Shown one piece after another: positions 1 to 12,508 of a DNA stretch of 64,000 nucleotides; positions within the stretch are counted from its first letter, which is position 1; every line of letters starts with the position of its first letter. The notes under the pieces were generated by a model. That model was not told where the DNA came from and ran no database searches. It was given only the letters and a program-made list of their open reading frames with translations. Location: the NCBI GenBank assembly GCA_039545295.1, contig BCIK01000008.1, forward strand, positions 512,487-576,486. Reading direction: 5' to 3'. The translations under genes and the position numbers were made by a program. The DNA comes from Udeniomyces pyricola. Taxonomy: Eukaryota; Basidiomycota; Tremellomycetes; Cystofilobasidiales; Mrakiaceae.

Positions 1-3000
1 GCGTTATCGTGAGTGTGGTTACACCAGAGATCCTTTACAATCATTGGTCTTCCGACATGTACTGATGACTTTGCGATTGTCTCTTTGTGTACGATGGTCC
101 TGATGGTTGGCAGTGCTCTCACAGATCCTCAACCTCGACTGTCAATCTCTCGAGAATCGATTGAAATCACTGGAAACTGGGCCTCTGATCGCTTCTGGTC
201 AATTGCTGGACAAAATGATTGACATTGCAGCCTCGCTCAAGGCAAAGACCAAGCGACGTCTTGCATCGGATTCGGTCGATGCCTTCAATGCAGCTGAACA
301 GGTGGCGGCGAGTGTGGATGGAGACCGTAATCTGGACGAGACCGACCAAGGAGGGGCGGTGCCGGACTGGTTTCTGGACGAGATGGATCGAATCGAAGAG
401 CGATGCGGAAGGATGCGAGATCTGCAGATCTTCGCGGCTCAGAGCTGCCAACAGTGGAGACAGTGAGCTCCCGCATAGTGTTGAGACTGTGGATAACGGA
501 ACGACAATTGTACTGATGTCGCTTTTTTTTTCTTGTTCTTCAGCGTTGACGCGTTATATCATTCCCTCCGAAGGCTTTCAATTGAGTCTACGTCCATCTC
601 CAAGCATATCGCGCAAGCACAACTCGCGCATCCTTCGTCGAACACCAAAGCAGCGATCATGACACGAATCAGCTCCCACATCGAGGAGCTGAGTGCTATT
701 CCAGATCCACTCTCACCAGGAGACACTTCTTTGCCACGTCCTCGACATCCCTCCTTCCCCGACCAATACCAGTTCAACAGTGACATCGCAAACATGCTTA
801 CCCAAGATATACAAGCGTGCTGGCTGGCGAGCACTCAGCTTCGCCGACGGGCCGATGAGTATGCCAAGTCCGTCGATCGGGTCGAGTCCTTAGCTGTCCT
901 CCAAGATCGGCTAGATCGGCAAGATCAGCAGCTTGCAGACGTCCAGCGACAACTCCAAAAAGGTTTTCCCGAACACGGCCGAGCAGGCGCTCCTCCGGAT
1001 CTCTCTACTCCCGCTTGCCTGCAAGAGAACGCTCATACCATCTACCACCATCGACTGCCCTCCCTTGGTGCTATCATTCAATCCGCTGAAACCGCGAGTT
1101 CTCCAATTTTTCGTGAAGTAGCCGTCCTTCTTCTCGCCTTGCGTTCGAGCGGTCTGGACCCGGATTGCAGAAATGTTGTCGAAGTATCGGTCGATTCACT
1201 CAAGATCCGCCTCCAGGAAGTAAGGGAAATCTTTACTAAAATGGCCGAGTTCTCCGAACAAACGAAGGTGGCTCAGCGTATTCAACGAGAAGCAGAACGG
1301 CTTGCATCAGAAGGATCAAAGATGAGAGACGCCTTAGGTTTAGAACTACTCGCCGCCAAATCGGACAATCCCTCAACAACCTCAGTAACCCCAACGGACA
1401 CCCAGCATCTCAGCCATGCACGGATGGCTCAGATGGAAGCCGACTTGGGAGATCTATCGACGAGTCTTGTTAACGCATCCATATCTCCTCTCTCCCTAGA
1501 CCCCTACCCGGCTCTTGTGACCCATCTTAAAACCAACATTTCGACTATCCAGCACCGATATAGCATTCTTCGTGATCTTCTTCATCTGCTTAACCTCATC
1601 CAGGCACAAAAAATTGCCTTTACAACGGCTAAGCTTGAGAGCCGTCCTCTTTTCACTCGATGCTCCAACCTTCTCGATTCGACTTTTAATACTCTTGATT
1701 CTATCTCGACGGACGAGGTCGACCCATCGCAATGCTCCACCCTGCTTCTTGAGGGACGTCAGCTCTCGGTTGATATCACCTCGTTCAGTTCGACACTCCA
1801 CAGTCGCATTTCCTTTGTTTCCTCCGAAGCGTCGAAATTGGCACTCCAGTTCAATCGGCCATCCGTCCTCGGATCAGATGGTGATTCTCTCGAAACGTCT
1901 ATTTCCTCGCTTTCGCCATCCCTTACATCCCTTGATATACCGTGTCTACCGTCTTCACCACCTCCGATTCAGAACATCGATCTCACCTCTCTCGACTCAT
2001 CAGTACGAAGCCAGGTCAACGAAATGGCGGCTGCTCTCGCAGGAAGGATGTCCGAAGTCGATCAATCTCTAGAGATGCTGCCTGTTGCCGTTGCAGCGAG
2101 AGAGTTCGAAATTTCAGTCGCGTCCCTCGATGAGGACATCAAAATCAAAGGACATGGCCGAGCGTGGACCCTCAGTCTGCTGGGTCATCAGGGTCAAGCG
2201 CTTCTCCTTTCTCCTGACAACTCCGATTTCAACCTCAGTGATAGTATCCATCGTTTGGATGCCCTGCGATCGATGGAAGCTAGTCTCGCCGAGTCTATCC
2301 GTTCCGCTCTGGATGGCCTCAAGTCTCGATCTCACAACATGGCCGATCAAGCTTTGGCACTGGCCTCCCATCCCTTTCGAATCCGATCGTATCTCAATCT
2401 AGACGACCACATCGCACGCTTCGAAGCTGTCCGGGCCAATCTTGCTGAGCTGGAGAAGGAGGGAATGCGGGTCTGTGAAAGCGTGTTAGAGGCGGTCGCT
2501 GACGCAGTTCGGGAACAGGAAGCCTTGGAGTGTGAAGTTGAGATTTCGAACGGTCGGGGTAGGGAAGTTCAGGTGCAGGAAGTCGAGTCGGTAATGGAGA
2601 GGCTAAAGGTGGTAGACATGGGGGCTGGAAGACAAGTCGAGTTCAAGGACAAGCGGGTGGTACGAGAGGAGCACCGAGGTAGAGACGAGGCGCAGGGAAC
2701 AGAGCAGGACGAGGTCTCCTTGATCGCAGCCTCGCGCAACATTTTTACCATTCGTTCAGAAAGCATTCAGCCACATTCTACTCCATCAATCTCTGCCAAT
2801 CAGTCTTTGCCTTTCGATGGATCCGCCTCGCTAGTCGATGTTTCTCTACCTTCTAACATCATCCAAGACCATCATCCTCCCACGAACCTTTCTTCTTCAT
2901 CATCTGCTCCGTCACCATCTTCTAAATCCGCCCCTTATGGAACCTTCTCCCCCTCTCTTGTCGAAATGGTGGAAAAGCATCCGTCTCTAGATGTGAACGC

Positions 3001-6000
3001 TGAACTACGTTCGCCCATGCAGGACTTCCTGCCAGACGCCCATGAAGGCGCGGATCGTGCTTCAACCCGAGCAGAAACCTTTGTGGCGGAATGTGACGCA
3101 GCATTGTCCCGACTTCTCGATGCTATCGATGCGTTCCAACCTTGCACACCACTGACGAGGCCCGTCAGCAGGAGCAGCAACAACAGCAGACGTTCCTCCA
3201 TTTCAATCTCTCGATCCTCTTCACTTATCGCCAAGGACGATGCCGCTCGACTAGATCTCTCTTCAACTTTAACCGTCGCTACCTCGTGCTTTCACGCTTT
3301 GGAAGCCGCCTCGCACACGGATCACACGCCTGTCAATCCTGTGGAGCTGGCTCGACTCGAATCTGCTCTGGCCGAGATGAAGGAGATGGTCGAGGAGAAA
3401 TTGAACCCTTCGGTTGTTCCGTTAGGTCGTCGGGCGTCATCTGTCTCTTCGAACTCATCCTCCAGGATGAGCATACTCTCAGACGAAGGCCTAGAAGAAG
3501 AAGAGGACGGACAGGACATCAGCCGACCTGTCTCGAGTCTCTCGAGATCGTCAGCCATGTCCTTTTCCAGCCTTTCCCTTCAACGGATCGAAGACTCTTC
3601 GTTGACTCGTTCCGACCATCACCTTCCGCTGACATCGACCCTGAATCGATCATCGTCGTCTCTCTCCATCGCGTCGAGTCGTCACTCTCGAGGAAGTTCA
3701 ATCTCTCTGATTCCTCAGCCCAGCTCGTCCCAACCGGTGCTTCCCCGATCCACCTCTTCGGTCTCTGGCACTCAAACTCCTTCTCGGCGCTCAAAATCTT
3801 CCCTTCCTTCTCTTCCCAGCTTGAAATCTAGCCTCGGTTCGACTTCGCCTATCGTGTCTCGTCTTCCTCAGTCTCTTTCTCGACGCTCTCGAATGAGTAC
3901 TTCTGATTCCAACTCCAGCATCATGGGTGACAGTTACTCGCAACAATCCACGCCTATTTCCAGACTTCCTTCCAGCCGATCACATGTCCTCCCAAACTAT
4001 CCTTCCAATCTCTCACAAACCGCTTCACCATCCCGCTCAGTGTCTAGTTCGTCCATGGACCGACCTCGTGGATTCACCAACAGCAGCTTGACAGCGTCCA
4101 CGGTGTCTTCGAGATCTAGACAGAGCATGCCGCCCCCTGCGCCACCCATGTCTCGACTTTCGGCGTCTTCTGGTCTCTCTTCCATGAGCTCAAGGGATGG
4201 TCGACAAGCATCGACCGTTCCTTTTCCTTCGCAATCATCTTCTATGAGCTCCTCCTCATCTCGATCTCGATTTCCCGAGTTCGCCTCCCCTTCGCCTGTC
4301 CTCAATCGATCCACTCGCCGTCCTTCCCTTCAATCGCTACCGATGCACTCCTCAGCTTCCCTCACGCAATCTCCCTTTCTCATTGAGAGCTCGCCTCGGC
4401 CCCCTCAGTCATCCAGCCTTCTAGCTATTTCTCGACGATCTAGCGTTTCCCTTCGCGATCTCGCGCATGATTCCACGCTTACTCCATCAATTCGACGGAA
4501 AGCAAGCAATAGCTCTGCTGGACGGAACAAGGAACTATCCGACCCGGCCATCGTTGATGTCGCTAACCCCTCACTTTTATCCCCGACCACAACTACATCC
4601 TCTATCCCTTCAACAACGGCGCCCGATCTCACTCAACAACGTGAGAGTCGCCGATATATCGCAAAGAAGGGCGATAAGCTCGATCGGGCCGTCAGTAAGA
4701 TTGTCAATTCGTTCCAAGTCGAGATCGCCATCAGTCCCGTCGTCGTCGGCCCGTCGTCCGAGTCGGGCAAGTATTGGATCGGAACCCCTCCTAAGCTTTG
4801 TAAGTCGAGATGGAATCCTCTGGCATACTCGGTCAAAAGCGAACGTTCTCATGAAGAAAGCTAAATCGTTGATCGTTTCTTCTTTCTTGTCCCCTATCTT
4901 GTCTCTTGATCGGTTGATGTAAATTGCCGTATCATCTCAGGCTTCTGTCGGATCCTTCGGAGCAAGACGGTCATGGTCCGGGTCGGTGGTGGATGGGTCG
5001 AACTTACCAAGTGAGTTGACACATAACCCGAACAAAGATCGTTCTTTGCTCGCCCGTAACACTGCTAAGACAGCCCCTTCCTTCTCTGCGTCTTGGAAAT
5101 ACTCCCTTTGTAGGTTCCTTCGCGATCACTTTGGTATTGATCTCCCTAATACAACAACTGGCCAACCGTTATCGCCCATCATGGCAAGCGGCCACCCGTC
5201 CCTCAACCCTTCGCATCCTCTCTCCCGGAGCCGCGTGACTGGCAGTAACACCAGTCGCATTCCATCCCTCTCCTCAAACTTCGATACCTCCTTTCCGATT
5301 CCATCATCTCCTCCTCATGCTGTATCGATGCACCATCCACTTTCGACCCCTTCCCGTTCTCGATCTTCCGTCCGGGTGCCTTCTACACCCAAATCTTCAC
5401 TGCCTTTTCCTTCACCTCATCCGACCGATCCGAGCACCGCTCGAAACACGCCGTCCAAGATCCCCTTACCTCGGACTGGGTCTGGAGGAGTGGGTATGTC
5501 GACCCCTTCTCGACATATCTTACCGACGTTTACGACGCCGCAAGCATCACCACTTGGGCATCCTCATCATCAAGCATCACCGACCTTGATTTATCGAACG
5601 CGACGGTCGTCTCTCTCACCGTACCCGAACGACCTGGATGAGATCGTGCCGAGACGAGAGAGAAGTCTCAGAGATGGAACCCCTGAGCATAGGTTGGAGG
5701 GTGAGGAAGCAGCGGGTGGTGGTGGTGTGGGGATTGATTTGACTGTTGGGGAAAGCGGCGGTCGGCGGGGTGAAAAAGAGGGTAGCCCGATCGTTCGGGT
5801 GGAGATCATGAAGAAGGCGGATGAACATGCGAGTCCGTCGTCGTCGAATCGGACTTCGTCCATGGGAGGAGGAGGAGGAGGAGGTTCAAGTCATCATGTA
5901 TTGATGGGCTTGGGGATCCTCTCTGAACACGTTCAGAGGCAAGGAGGTGAAGCGTTTAGTGGTGGGGGTCGAAGGAGCGGAGGAGGTGTAGATGGGAGAA

Positions 6001-6071
6001 GAGTGAGTGGTGCTCATAGTGGTGGTGGGGGTGGTAATGGAGGGGGGTTGATAGGTCTACCTCGGAGGTGA
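1..6071 (+). CDS. Large GAR (Gas2-related) domain protein, 5'-truncated
   Basis: The gene enters from the left edge. Phase-consistent exons are 1-8, 125-462, 544-4799, 4941-5010 and 5114-6071. The first ~800 residues are predicted helical, with many Leu and Glu/Gln, and resemble a spectrin-like rod. From about 2900 to 4620 the protein is extremely Ser-rich. A Gas2-related domain follows, assembled across two introns: RRYIAKKGDKLDRAV, then GKYWIGTPPKL, CRILRSKTVMVRVGGGW and FLRDHFG. GAR domains bind microtubules in Gas2 and spectraplakin proteins, so a cytoskeletal linker role is inferred. The tail after the GAR domain is Pro/Ser-rich and then Gly-rich, ending at the stop at 6071. The N-terminus lies outside the window, so I cannot say whether a calponin-homology domain precedes the rod. 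The GAR call is firm, the cell role is inference. Confidence 0.85.
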
Positions 6072-6542
6072 TGAACAGTGATCAGAGAAGGTTGAGTGGA
6101 ATGTGATGGGGTGTCATGATGATAGAATGACGGAGCGATGGGATGTTGACGCTCGGCCGGATTGGAAGGCCTTGATAGATTGTATCGTGTGCTGCACTCA
6201 AGAAGGGAGGAATTAGGGATGAGACGCTGATAATGTCTACACATATATATATATATATAGATATATACGAATGCCTATAGCTATCACGAGTTTCTCATGG
6301 GTATGAAGGTTTATGACGATGTTTAATCTCAATATATATACTATCTAGTCCACAATATTCACTTGAGGACGATCCGATCAAGACGCGTCCCAGCGTTGAA
6401 GGTCATGAGTGCGTACGTGAGTCCAGTCGCGTCCGCTCGAACCCTCAACCATCGACCTTCCTCTCCGCATCCAGTCTGCTTCAACCGCTGCCTCGCTCCC
6501 ATTCCCATCGGACTCCCTTCCGCTTTCNCCCCCCCCCCCCAA
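6072..6542. other. Intergenic, 471 bp
   Basis: This stretch holds the 3' end of the GAR gene and the 5' region of the nucleoporin gene. It contains a TA-dinucleotide run near 6243-6260, an AT-rich patch around 6330-6350, and a C-run broken by an ambiguous base at 6528 just before the nucleoporin ATG. I see no gene in it. Confidence 0.6.
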
Positions 6543-9122
6543 ATGGCCGTCTGTAATTTCTACCTCCAAGGAAGATGTTCCTTCGGTTCAGGCTGCAGGT
6601 TCGAGCATCCGCCAGGTTACGAGGGCAAAGGAACCATGGCTGCACCCGCTGGTAAGAGTGCCTTTGGAAGTACGTCTGTTCCTCACTTTCTCTCTTGATC
6701 TTCCTTGTTCTGCTTCACGTTCAGAGAAATTAACAAGTCCTCCATTCTATTCTGGCTTGGTAGGCTCAACGTTTAGCTCGAGCAACAATACCCCTCTAGG
6801 CAATCGGAGTTTCGGAGCAGGCGGAGGAGTTGGTTCAAGCCCGGGGGGCCCAGGAGGGACGACAGCGACCGGACCTTCTAGCGTCCCACCTCTGAAGTTC
6901 ACGTCTGTATATCGTCTCTCATTTCATCACTCCATCGATGTCAGTCTCCAACATATGCTACCGACAGCCAAGCTGATTGGAATTTATTTTTTTTGTCAAC
7001 CTTCTTTTTGCATCTCTGCCGACAGCGCCGAGAACCTCTCGCTTGATATTGGCGCAGATCTCCCGCAATGGTCGCTCTCGGACTATGGGCCGACGTCAGC
7101 CCCATCGCTGATAGAAGGCATCGACACGAGCTTCGAGGAGCTGAGGATGAAGATGCTGGAATCGCGAGGAAACCAAGCGGCTTATGTATGTTTCGAGAGG
7201 ATTCGAGTTATCGCGCTTTTGATCTATGCCGGCTCATCTGACTTGCTCAATCGCCGTGTGTCTTGATTCTTCCCCCCCCCTCCCCCCTCTTCCCCTCAAT
7301 CTCATATGTTTCTTATTTCTTCCCTCGTCATCCTACTCGCACCCCAAAACTTTTCGTAAACGACACCCAGGCCCAAACCGAATCCCAACTCCTCTCCAAT
7401 GCCGATGCCCAACTCCAACGCGTTCGAGCCAACATCTCCGCCGCCGTCCAACACGTCCATCAAACGTACAATCAACTACACAACATCTCCTCATCAACCC
7501 AACCAACGCCATCAACGACGTCTGCTTTCGGTGCCGTCGCTTCACCTTCGGCTTTTGGGGGAGGAGGGGGCGGTGTTTCATCTTCGACTTCGGCTTTCGG
7601 TAGCTCATCAGGGGGTGCGTTTGGGAGTTCGACTCCAGCCCCTGCAACGGGCGCGTTTGGGGCACCCAGTGCGTTTGGACAACCATCAGCGTTTGGAAAG
7701 CCAGCGACGGGAGCGTTTGGTGGAAGTGGGAGTGCATTCGGAGGAGGCGCAGGAGGAAGTGCCTTTGGAAGTACAGGGGGTAGTGCACCCAGTGCGTTTG
7801 GGTCAACACCTAGCGGATCAAGTGCCTTCGGCTCAACCCCTAGTGCGTTCGGAGGAGGGAGCGCGTTTGGTTCGACTAGCAACACCAGTAGCGTTCCCAA
7901 GAACGTCTTTGGCAATCCTTCCAGCTCCGCTTTCGGGGCGCCCTCGACACCTTCGGCGTTTGGTTCATCGGCAGCACCAGCGCCGACTGGTGGTGCGTTT
8001 GGTGCGCCCTCGACGCTTGCTCAACCCTCGGCGTTTGGTTCGCCATCGACCCCATCCGCCTTTGGCAAACCCGGGCCGACGACGTCAGCTTTTGGTGCGC
8101 CTTCGACCTTTGGTGCCGCTTCTGCTTTCAGCACACCCAGTCCAAACACCACCTTTGGTCAATCTACCACTCCTTCTGCCTTTGGTGGTCCTTCTGCTCC
8201 CAGCTCGGCTTTTGGAGCGCCCTCTGCCTTTGGAGCCTCTGCCGTTGGCTCTCGCCCAAGTGCGTTTGGCGCCACCCCTACGACCTCTGCCTTTGGGCAA
8301 TCAAGTGCCCCTTCTACCTCTGCCTTCGGTGCAACACCCTCATCAACGACCTCTGCTTTTGGAGCTCCCACTGCTCCTGTGACCGGCTCAGCGTTCGGTT
8401 CTGGATCCACCGCTACACCTTCGGCGTCTTCTGCGTTTGGTGCGCCTTCTGCGTTTGGAGCGGCGGCCGTCGCGCCCACATCCGCCTTTGGAGGAGCGAC
8501 CTCAGGTGGCTTTGGTGCTTTCTCTTCCTCAACCCCTAATTCAACTGCTGTACCTTCGACAACAACCTCGGCTTTTGGTGGAACCGCAACGGGTGCTTCT
8601 TCTGCTTTTGGACGACCTGCTGGCGCCTCGGGACCCTCCTCCTCCTCCATTACCCCGGCCTTTGGCGCTTCCTCCTCAGCGTTCGGAGCGACCTCTGCCT
8701 TTGGCGCTCAACCTTCTGTTTCGGCGTTTGGGACCTCTTCTTCGGGACCAACGGCATCAAACGCGTTTGGCTCGACGGCGTTCGGTCAACCATCTTCTAC
8801 ATCAGCCTTCGGAACCTCTCCTCAACAACCTCCTTCTTCCTCTGCTTTCTCCACCACTACTGCCACCTCTTCCTTCCTACCTCCTTCTTCTTCTGCTACT
8901 CCTTCTCAACCCCAACCAAGCTCGACCGCGGTTGCGACGACGACGGTTCCAGGCGCGACACGCGTCGGTCGAGGGAACCGAAGGTTGCTTGAAGATTTCT
9001 TCCCAGCGAGCAGTCAGGTCGAAGCGGATTTAGCGCCTGGAGTGAGGGAGGCGTTCGAAGCGGAGGCGTTTGAAGGGTTGGCAAAGATTCCATTGTGTCC
9101 GCCGCCGATGAGTGTGCAGTGA
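6543..9122 (+). CDS. NUP42: FG-repeat nucleoporin with N-terminal CCCH zinc finger (NUP42 type)
   Basis: Exons are 6543-6669, 6764-6902, 7026-7185 and 7371-9122, giving about 725 aa. The first ~25 residues form one CCCH zinc finger, C-x5-C-x5-C-x3-H (VCNFYLQGRCSFGSGCRFEH), directly after the start Met. A short helical segment (TESQLLSNADAQLQ...) precedes a ~500-residue tract of SAFG/AFG repeats with Ser, Thr, Pro and Gly spacers. A conserved non-repeat C-terminal block follows (GNRRLLEDFFPASSQ). This architecture matches yeast Nup42/Rip1, human NUPL2/NUP42 and filamentous-fungal Amo1. They sit on the cytoplasmic side of the nuclear pore and help Gle1-dependent mRNA export. The start is set by the zinc finger, since no in-frame coding precedes it. 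An ambiguous base lies in the 5' leader at 6528. Confidence 0.9.
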
Positions 9123-10040
9123 GAAAGAGAAGGGAAAGGGAACAGGGAAGGGCGAGAAGACGAAGGGCAATTGGTAGGTAGGAAGGAGGGAAGGAAGGGG
9201 GTTGATTGGATGTATTTTACAGCAACGTTTTGGATGCGCTAGGGAAATCAACCTCGGGGAAAATCTCAAGTCTTCACGAAGAGAGAAGGGAAGGGGGGGG
9301 GTCAATCAACTGTCAGGGGGGAGATCGAGAGCGCATATGATCTTGCCATATTGTATGTGTGGGGTTGAGAAGGGAGGATCTGATGCCTCCCCCCTCGCCC
9401 CCNCCCCCCCCCCCCTTCCCAATCAAATCACACACGAAATCGCACTCCCTCAGACTTGAATAAACAATCCCTCTCTGCGTCCCTTTATGCGTAATATACA
9501 TACCAATCCTGATTTCTTCGCCCTCCCAGCCACACGCAATATGTCTCTCGTCGAATATACCTGACCAACGCCATGGACTATATCGGCCTGAGAAACTGTG
9601 CCACATCTTGAATATCAACCCGGAAATGTGATACGTTTTAGAGTCCCAAAATCGACTCGATCGATTCGATGGCAGTCTCCGCGTATATCATGATACATGA
9701 AGATCGTACTGATCGATTCACTATATATTACGCCCTGCGCAGCTGTAAGCTCTTAGATATGATCTGATCTACATATATATCAAGTCCACATTCACCCCAT
9801 GTCGATCATATCAATCGTTTCTTGGAAGAGCCTAGCCGCGTAAAGATTCTTGCAGACGTGTGAGAGGACATAAATAGACAAGAGAGTAGAGACCAACAAA
9901 AGTCGAAACCGATCCACGATCCCTTCTTTTAGCTCTTAAACGACTATCTGGCCCCTCTTTTCGGCCCCCATCCTCCTTCCCTTCTTGTTTTGTTCGGATT
10001 TTGTGTCTGAGTTCTGCTTCTTCTTCTTCTTTCCTTCTTC
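9123..10040. other. Convergent intergenic, 918 bp
   Basis: Two convergent 3' ends (nucleoporin and Svp26 genes) face each other here. The stretch contains a G-run at about 9294-9301, a C-run with an ambiguous base at 9403, and several ATATAT patches (9720-9780). I find no RNA gene or coherent ORF. Confidence 0.5.
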
Positions 10041-12135
10041 CTAATCGTCTTTCTTCCCTTTACCTACAGTTCTCCTCCTCGCACTTTCCCCTTCCCCACC
10101 TGGACCCGCCGGAACCTGCTCCTCAGTCCCATCCAAAGCGAACCCTATCTCCTTCTCTCGCCCTCCTTCTCCTCCTCCGTCCCTTCCTTCTCCTTCCGGT
10201 ACGCTACCAGCAGCATGTGTCGACTTGTCGCTGGTGGTAGCCTCTCCTTCCAAGAACGCACTCGATGAATCCATCGCGAGCATACTGCTTTTCCTCGCTA
10301 ACGAGGCTTTCTGACCACCTACCCCATTCCCAGGACTGCCTCCACCGAGTCTCAACCCACTGGCGAGCGAGGAAGAAGATGGCAGGGAAGATCCAGCTCC
10401 TCCCGAGGCGCTCGGGGTGGAGACAGTGCGTTTGTTAGGTGGAGGAGGGGGAGGTGGAGGAGTGCCTGGAGGAAAGTGACGCTGCATGTTGTTGGGATTG
10501 TTGTGAAGAGGAGGTGGAGGAGTAAAGAGCAAGCCAGAGCCAGCACCGGATCGATAAGGACTGTTGTTTCCCCTGGGCGTGAAGTAGCCACTCGATCCCG
10601 CACCTCCTCCCGCAGCAGGTGAGGGTGGAACAGAACCTGGGCTTTGCCAGGGACTGTACCCGGCTTGGTGATGGCTATGCTGGGATGGAATTGTCGGGGT
10701 ACTCGGTGCAAGGATACCCTCCGCAAGAGAAGACGAAGAAGATGACGCAAAGAGAGATGCGGATTGGTGGCGGCGGCGATGGAAGAAGGCGAGGACAGAG
10801 GGAGGGAGAAGATTAAGAAGTCGCGTGAGAAGGAGAGAGATGAGGGAAGAGGAAGCGTTGCGATTCGTAGAAGAAGAGGAGTCTTTAATGGAAGAGTTGG
10901 AAGAGGAGGCAGAGAGGGTAGGGAGGGCATTGTCGTTGGCCGAAAGAGAGAGGAAAAGGTATAGCGGAATGAACCACACGCAGATGCCTGTGAGTCGTTA
11001 AGAAAGAGAGATAGATGGCGTTCACGGCAAGAACACATGCGAGGCATCGAGATGATGTGTCAATCAGCTTCAAAGTCCTGGCATGATATTCAATGCTGAA
11101 GAAGTTGGTAGATCAGATTAGAGCAAGGAACATTAATCAGAAAAAGACTCACCGAAGAAACTCGCTACGTCCTGGAACGCCAGCGGTCCCTTGTTCCCCG
11201 CTGCGTTGGCCGTATTGGCATAGCTTGGTCTCGAATACGGACTTCCACCAGCGACTTTACTCGATCTAAACCCTCCACTTCCAGTACTGTTGCGTTTCGA
11301 AAAGTGGAAGAACCAAACAAAGTGGTTCACGAGGACAAGCGCACAGGACGCGATGAAGCTTGACGAGGAAAGTGAGATGAGAGGCCAGGAGCGGGAAAAG
11401 TTCTGGAGGTAGATGACGTGACAGAAGATGGAGAAGAGGATTGGCAAAATTGGGAACGAGTCAAGAACGAGGAGCAGGATGTGGAGAAGGATAATGACCT
11501 GGAGTGCATTAAAGGATGAAGTGGGCAAGGCAGGCAGGCAGGCAGGTAGTGAGATCAATGGCAGATCGTATGGCCAGGATGTCAGTAAATTGCTGCTGTA
11601 CGATTCGATCACATAGCTCTCGCTTTGCCTAGCAAGAGTTTCATAGTTAGAATCAAGATACGCAAAGACGAAAGATGGGACCGACAAAGATGGCGCGTCT
11701 CCCGACTTTCTTGGCTGAGCGTGAATGTTCCTCAATAACTTCTGCGATCCAGAGGAGGCCACTCGCTGTAGCGATGGAGCAGAGTTGCACCGTTTCAAAG
11801 GCGACAGAGATAGATCAAGTATGCATTCGGTTTGAGGATAGGAGGTAAGAATCAGACAGAAGCCAAGTGAGTGAATAGCAGGCTAGAGAATTAAGGGTGA
11901 ATGAAGCTGGGTTGAGGTTGATGATGATGAGAGAGAGGGGACGGATCAAGGACCGTGGCTTCTCACCGAGTGATAGGGTGACGAACAAGAAGCCACCCAG
12001 CGCGGCGAGGTAGGATACTGGTATGAAGGCAAGTGAAGAAAAAGTAACGAGATGAGATGAGCCCGGAGGAGGCGAGCTAAGTCAAGATGAGACTGGCAAG
12101 TGGGGTGACGAACCAGCGTGTAGAAAGGTGATCAT
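10041..12135 (-). CDS. SVP26: Erv26/Svp26 (TEX261) family ER-Golgi cargo adaptor with long C-terminal tail
   Basis: Exons on the minus strand are 12135-12114, 12017-11967, 11765-11686, 11498-11153 and 10987-10041, giving ~481 aa. The N-terminal half has the family pattern of hydrophobic helices: VSYLAALGGFLFVTLSLASG, IILLHILLLVLDSFP, FSIFCHVIYLQNF, SRSWPLISLSS and NHFVWFFHF. The signature DVASFFG joins CVWFIPLYLFLSLSANDN across the last intron. Yeast Svp26 is a COPII cargo receptor that loads Golgi type II glycosyltransferases, so a role in the early secretory pathway is expected. The first exon codes only seven residues. The ~310-residue cytosolic tail beyond the membrane domain is Ser/Pro/Gly-rich with a run of eight prolines and is much longer than in yeast (family usually ~230 aa). 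It may be lineage-specific. Confidence 0.9.
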
Positions 12136-12508
12136 GTAGGTTTCTCTGTCTTTCTCTCTCTGGCGCTGGGAACGGATATGGGTGGGATAGAGAGTGGATA
12201 TATGTGGAGAAGCAGATGGCGAAGGGTGACGGTTGAGGAACAGCGGCGATGGAGCTGTAAGTTGGGTTTCAGAGTGGCCGGTGGTGAAGTTGATTGGTGA
12301 AGGTTGGGGGGATCTGGGACGACGCGACGGGAACGCGTCGAGATCAAGTTAGTCAAGATCCGAGAGGGGCTGATCCGGTCGATATATGATTCTGAGCTCT
12401 GACCGGTGACCTCCTCCTGCTGTCTAAGACCGCATAGCTTGACCGGTGACCGCTGTTAACAGTGCACAATAACAGCAACAGCAACAGCAAACCACACCGG
12501 CCACCATC
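12136..12508. promoter_or_regulatory. Divergent promoter between SVP26 and AAR2
   Basis: These 373 bp separate two start codons on opposite strands and must hold both promoters. A direct repeat of GACCGGTGACC (near 12400 and 12440), an 11-bp partial palindrome centred on CCGG, lies close to the AAR2 start. A CAACAG triplet run precedes the ATG. No canonical TATA box is obvious. Confidence 0.5.

Noticed and set aside
3142..3831. 229-codon plus-strand ORF inside the GAR gene
   Set aside because: It overlaps the real frame in a Ser-rich region and is Ser/Arg/Phe noise in another frame.
7472..8650. Long minus-strand ORFs (147 and 163 codons) across the nucleoporin repeats
   Set aside because: They are antisense readings of the Ser-Ala-Phe-Gly repeat (giving PKAE/PNA repeats) with no start context or motifs.
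10352..11047. 231-codon minus-strand ORF overlapping SVP26
   Set aside because: It is the same strand but a shifted frame of the SVP26 tail, and lacks the SVP26 signature that defines the true frame.
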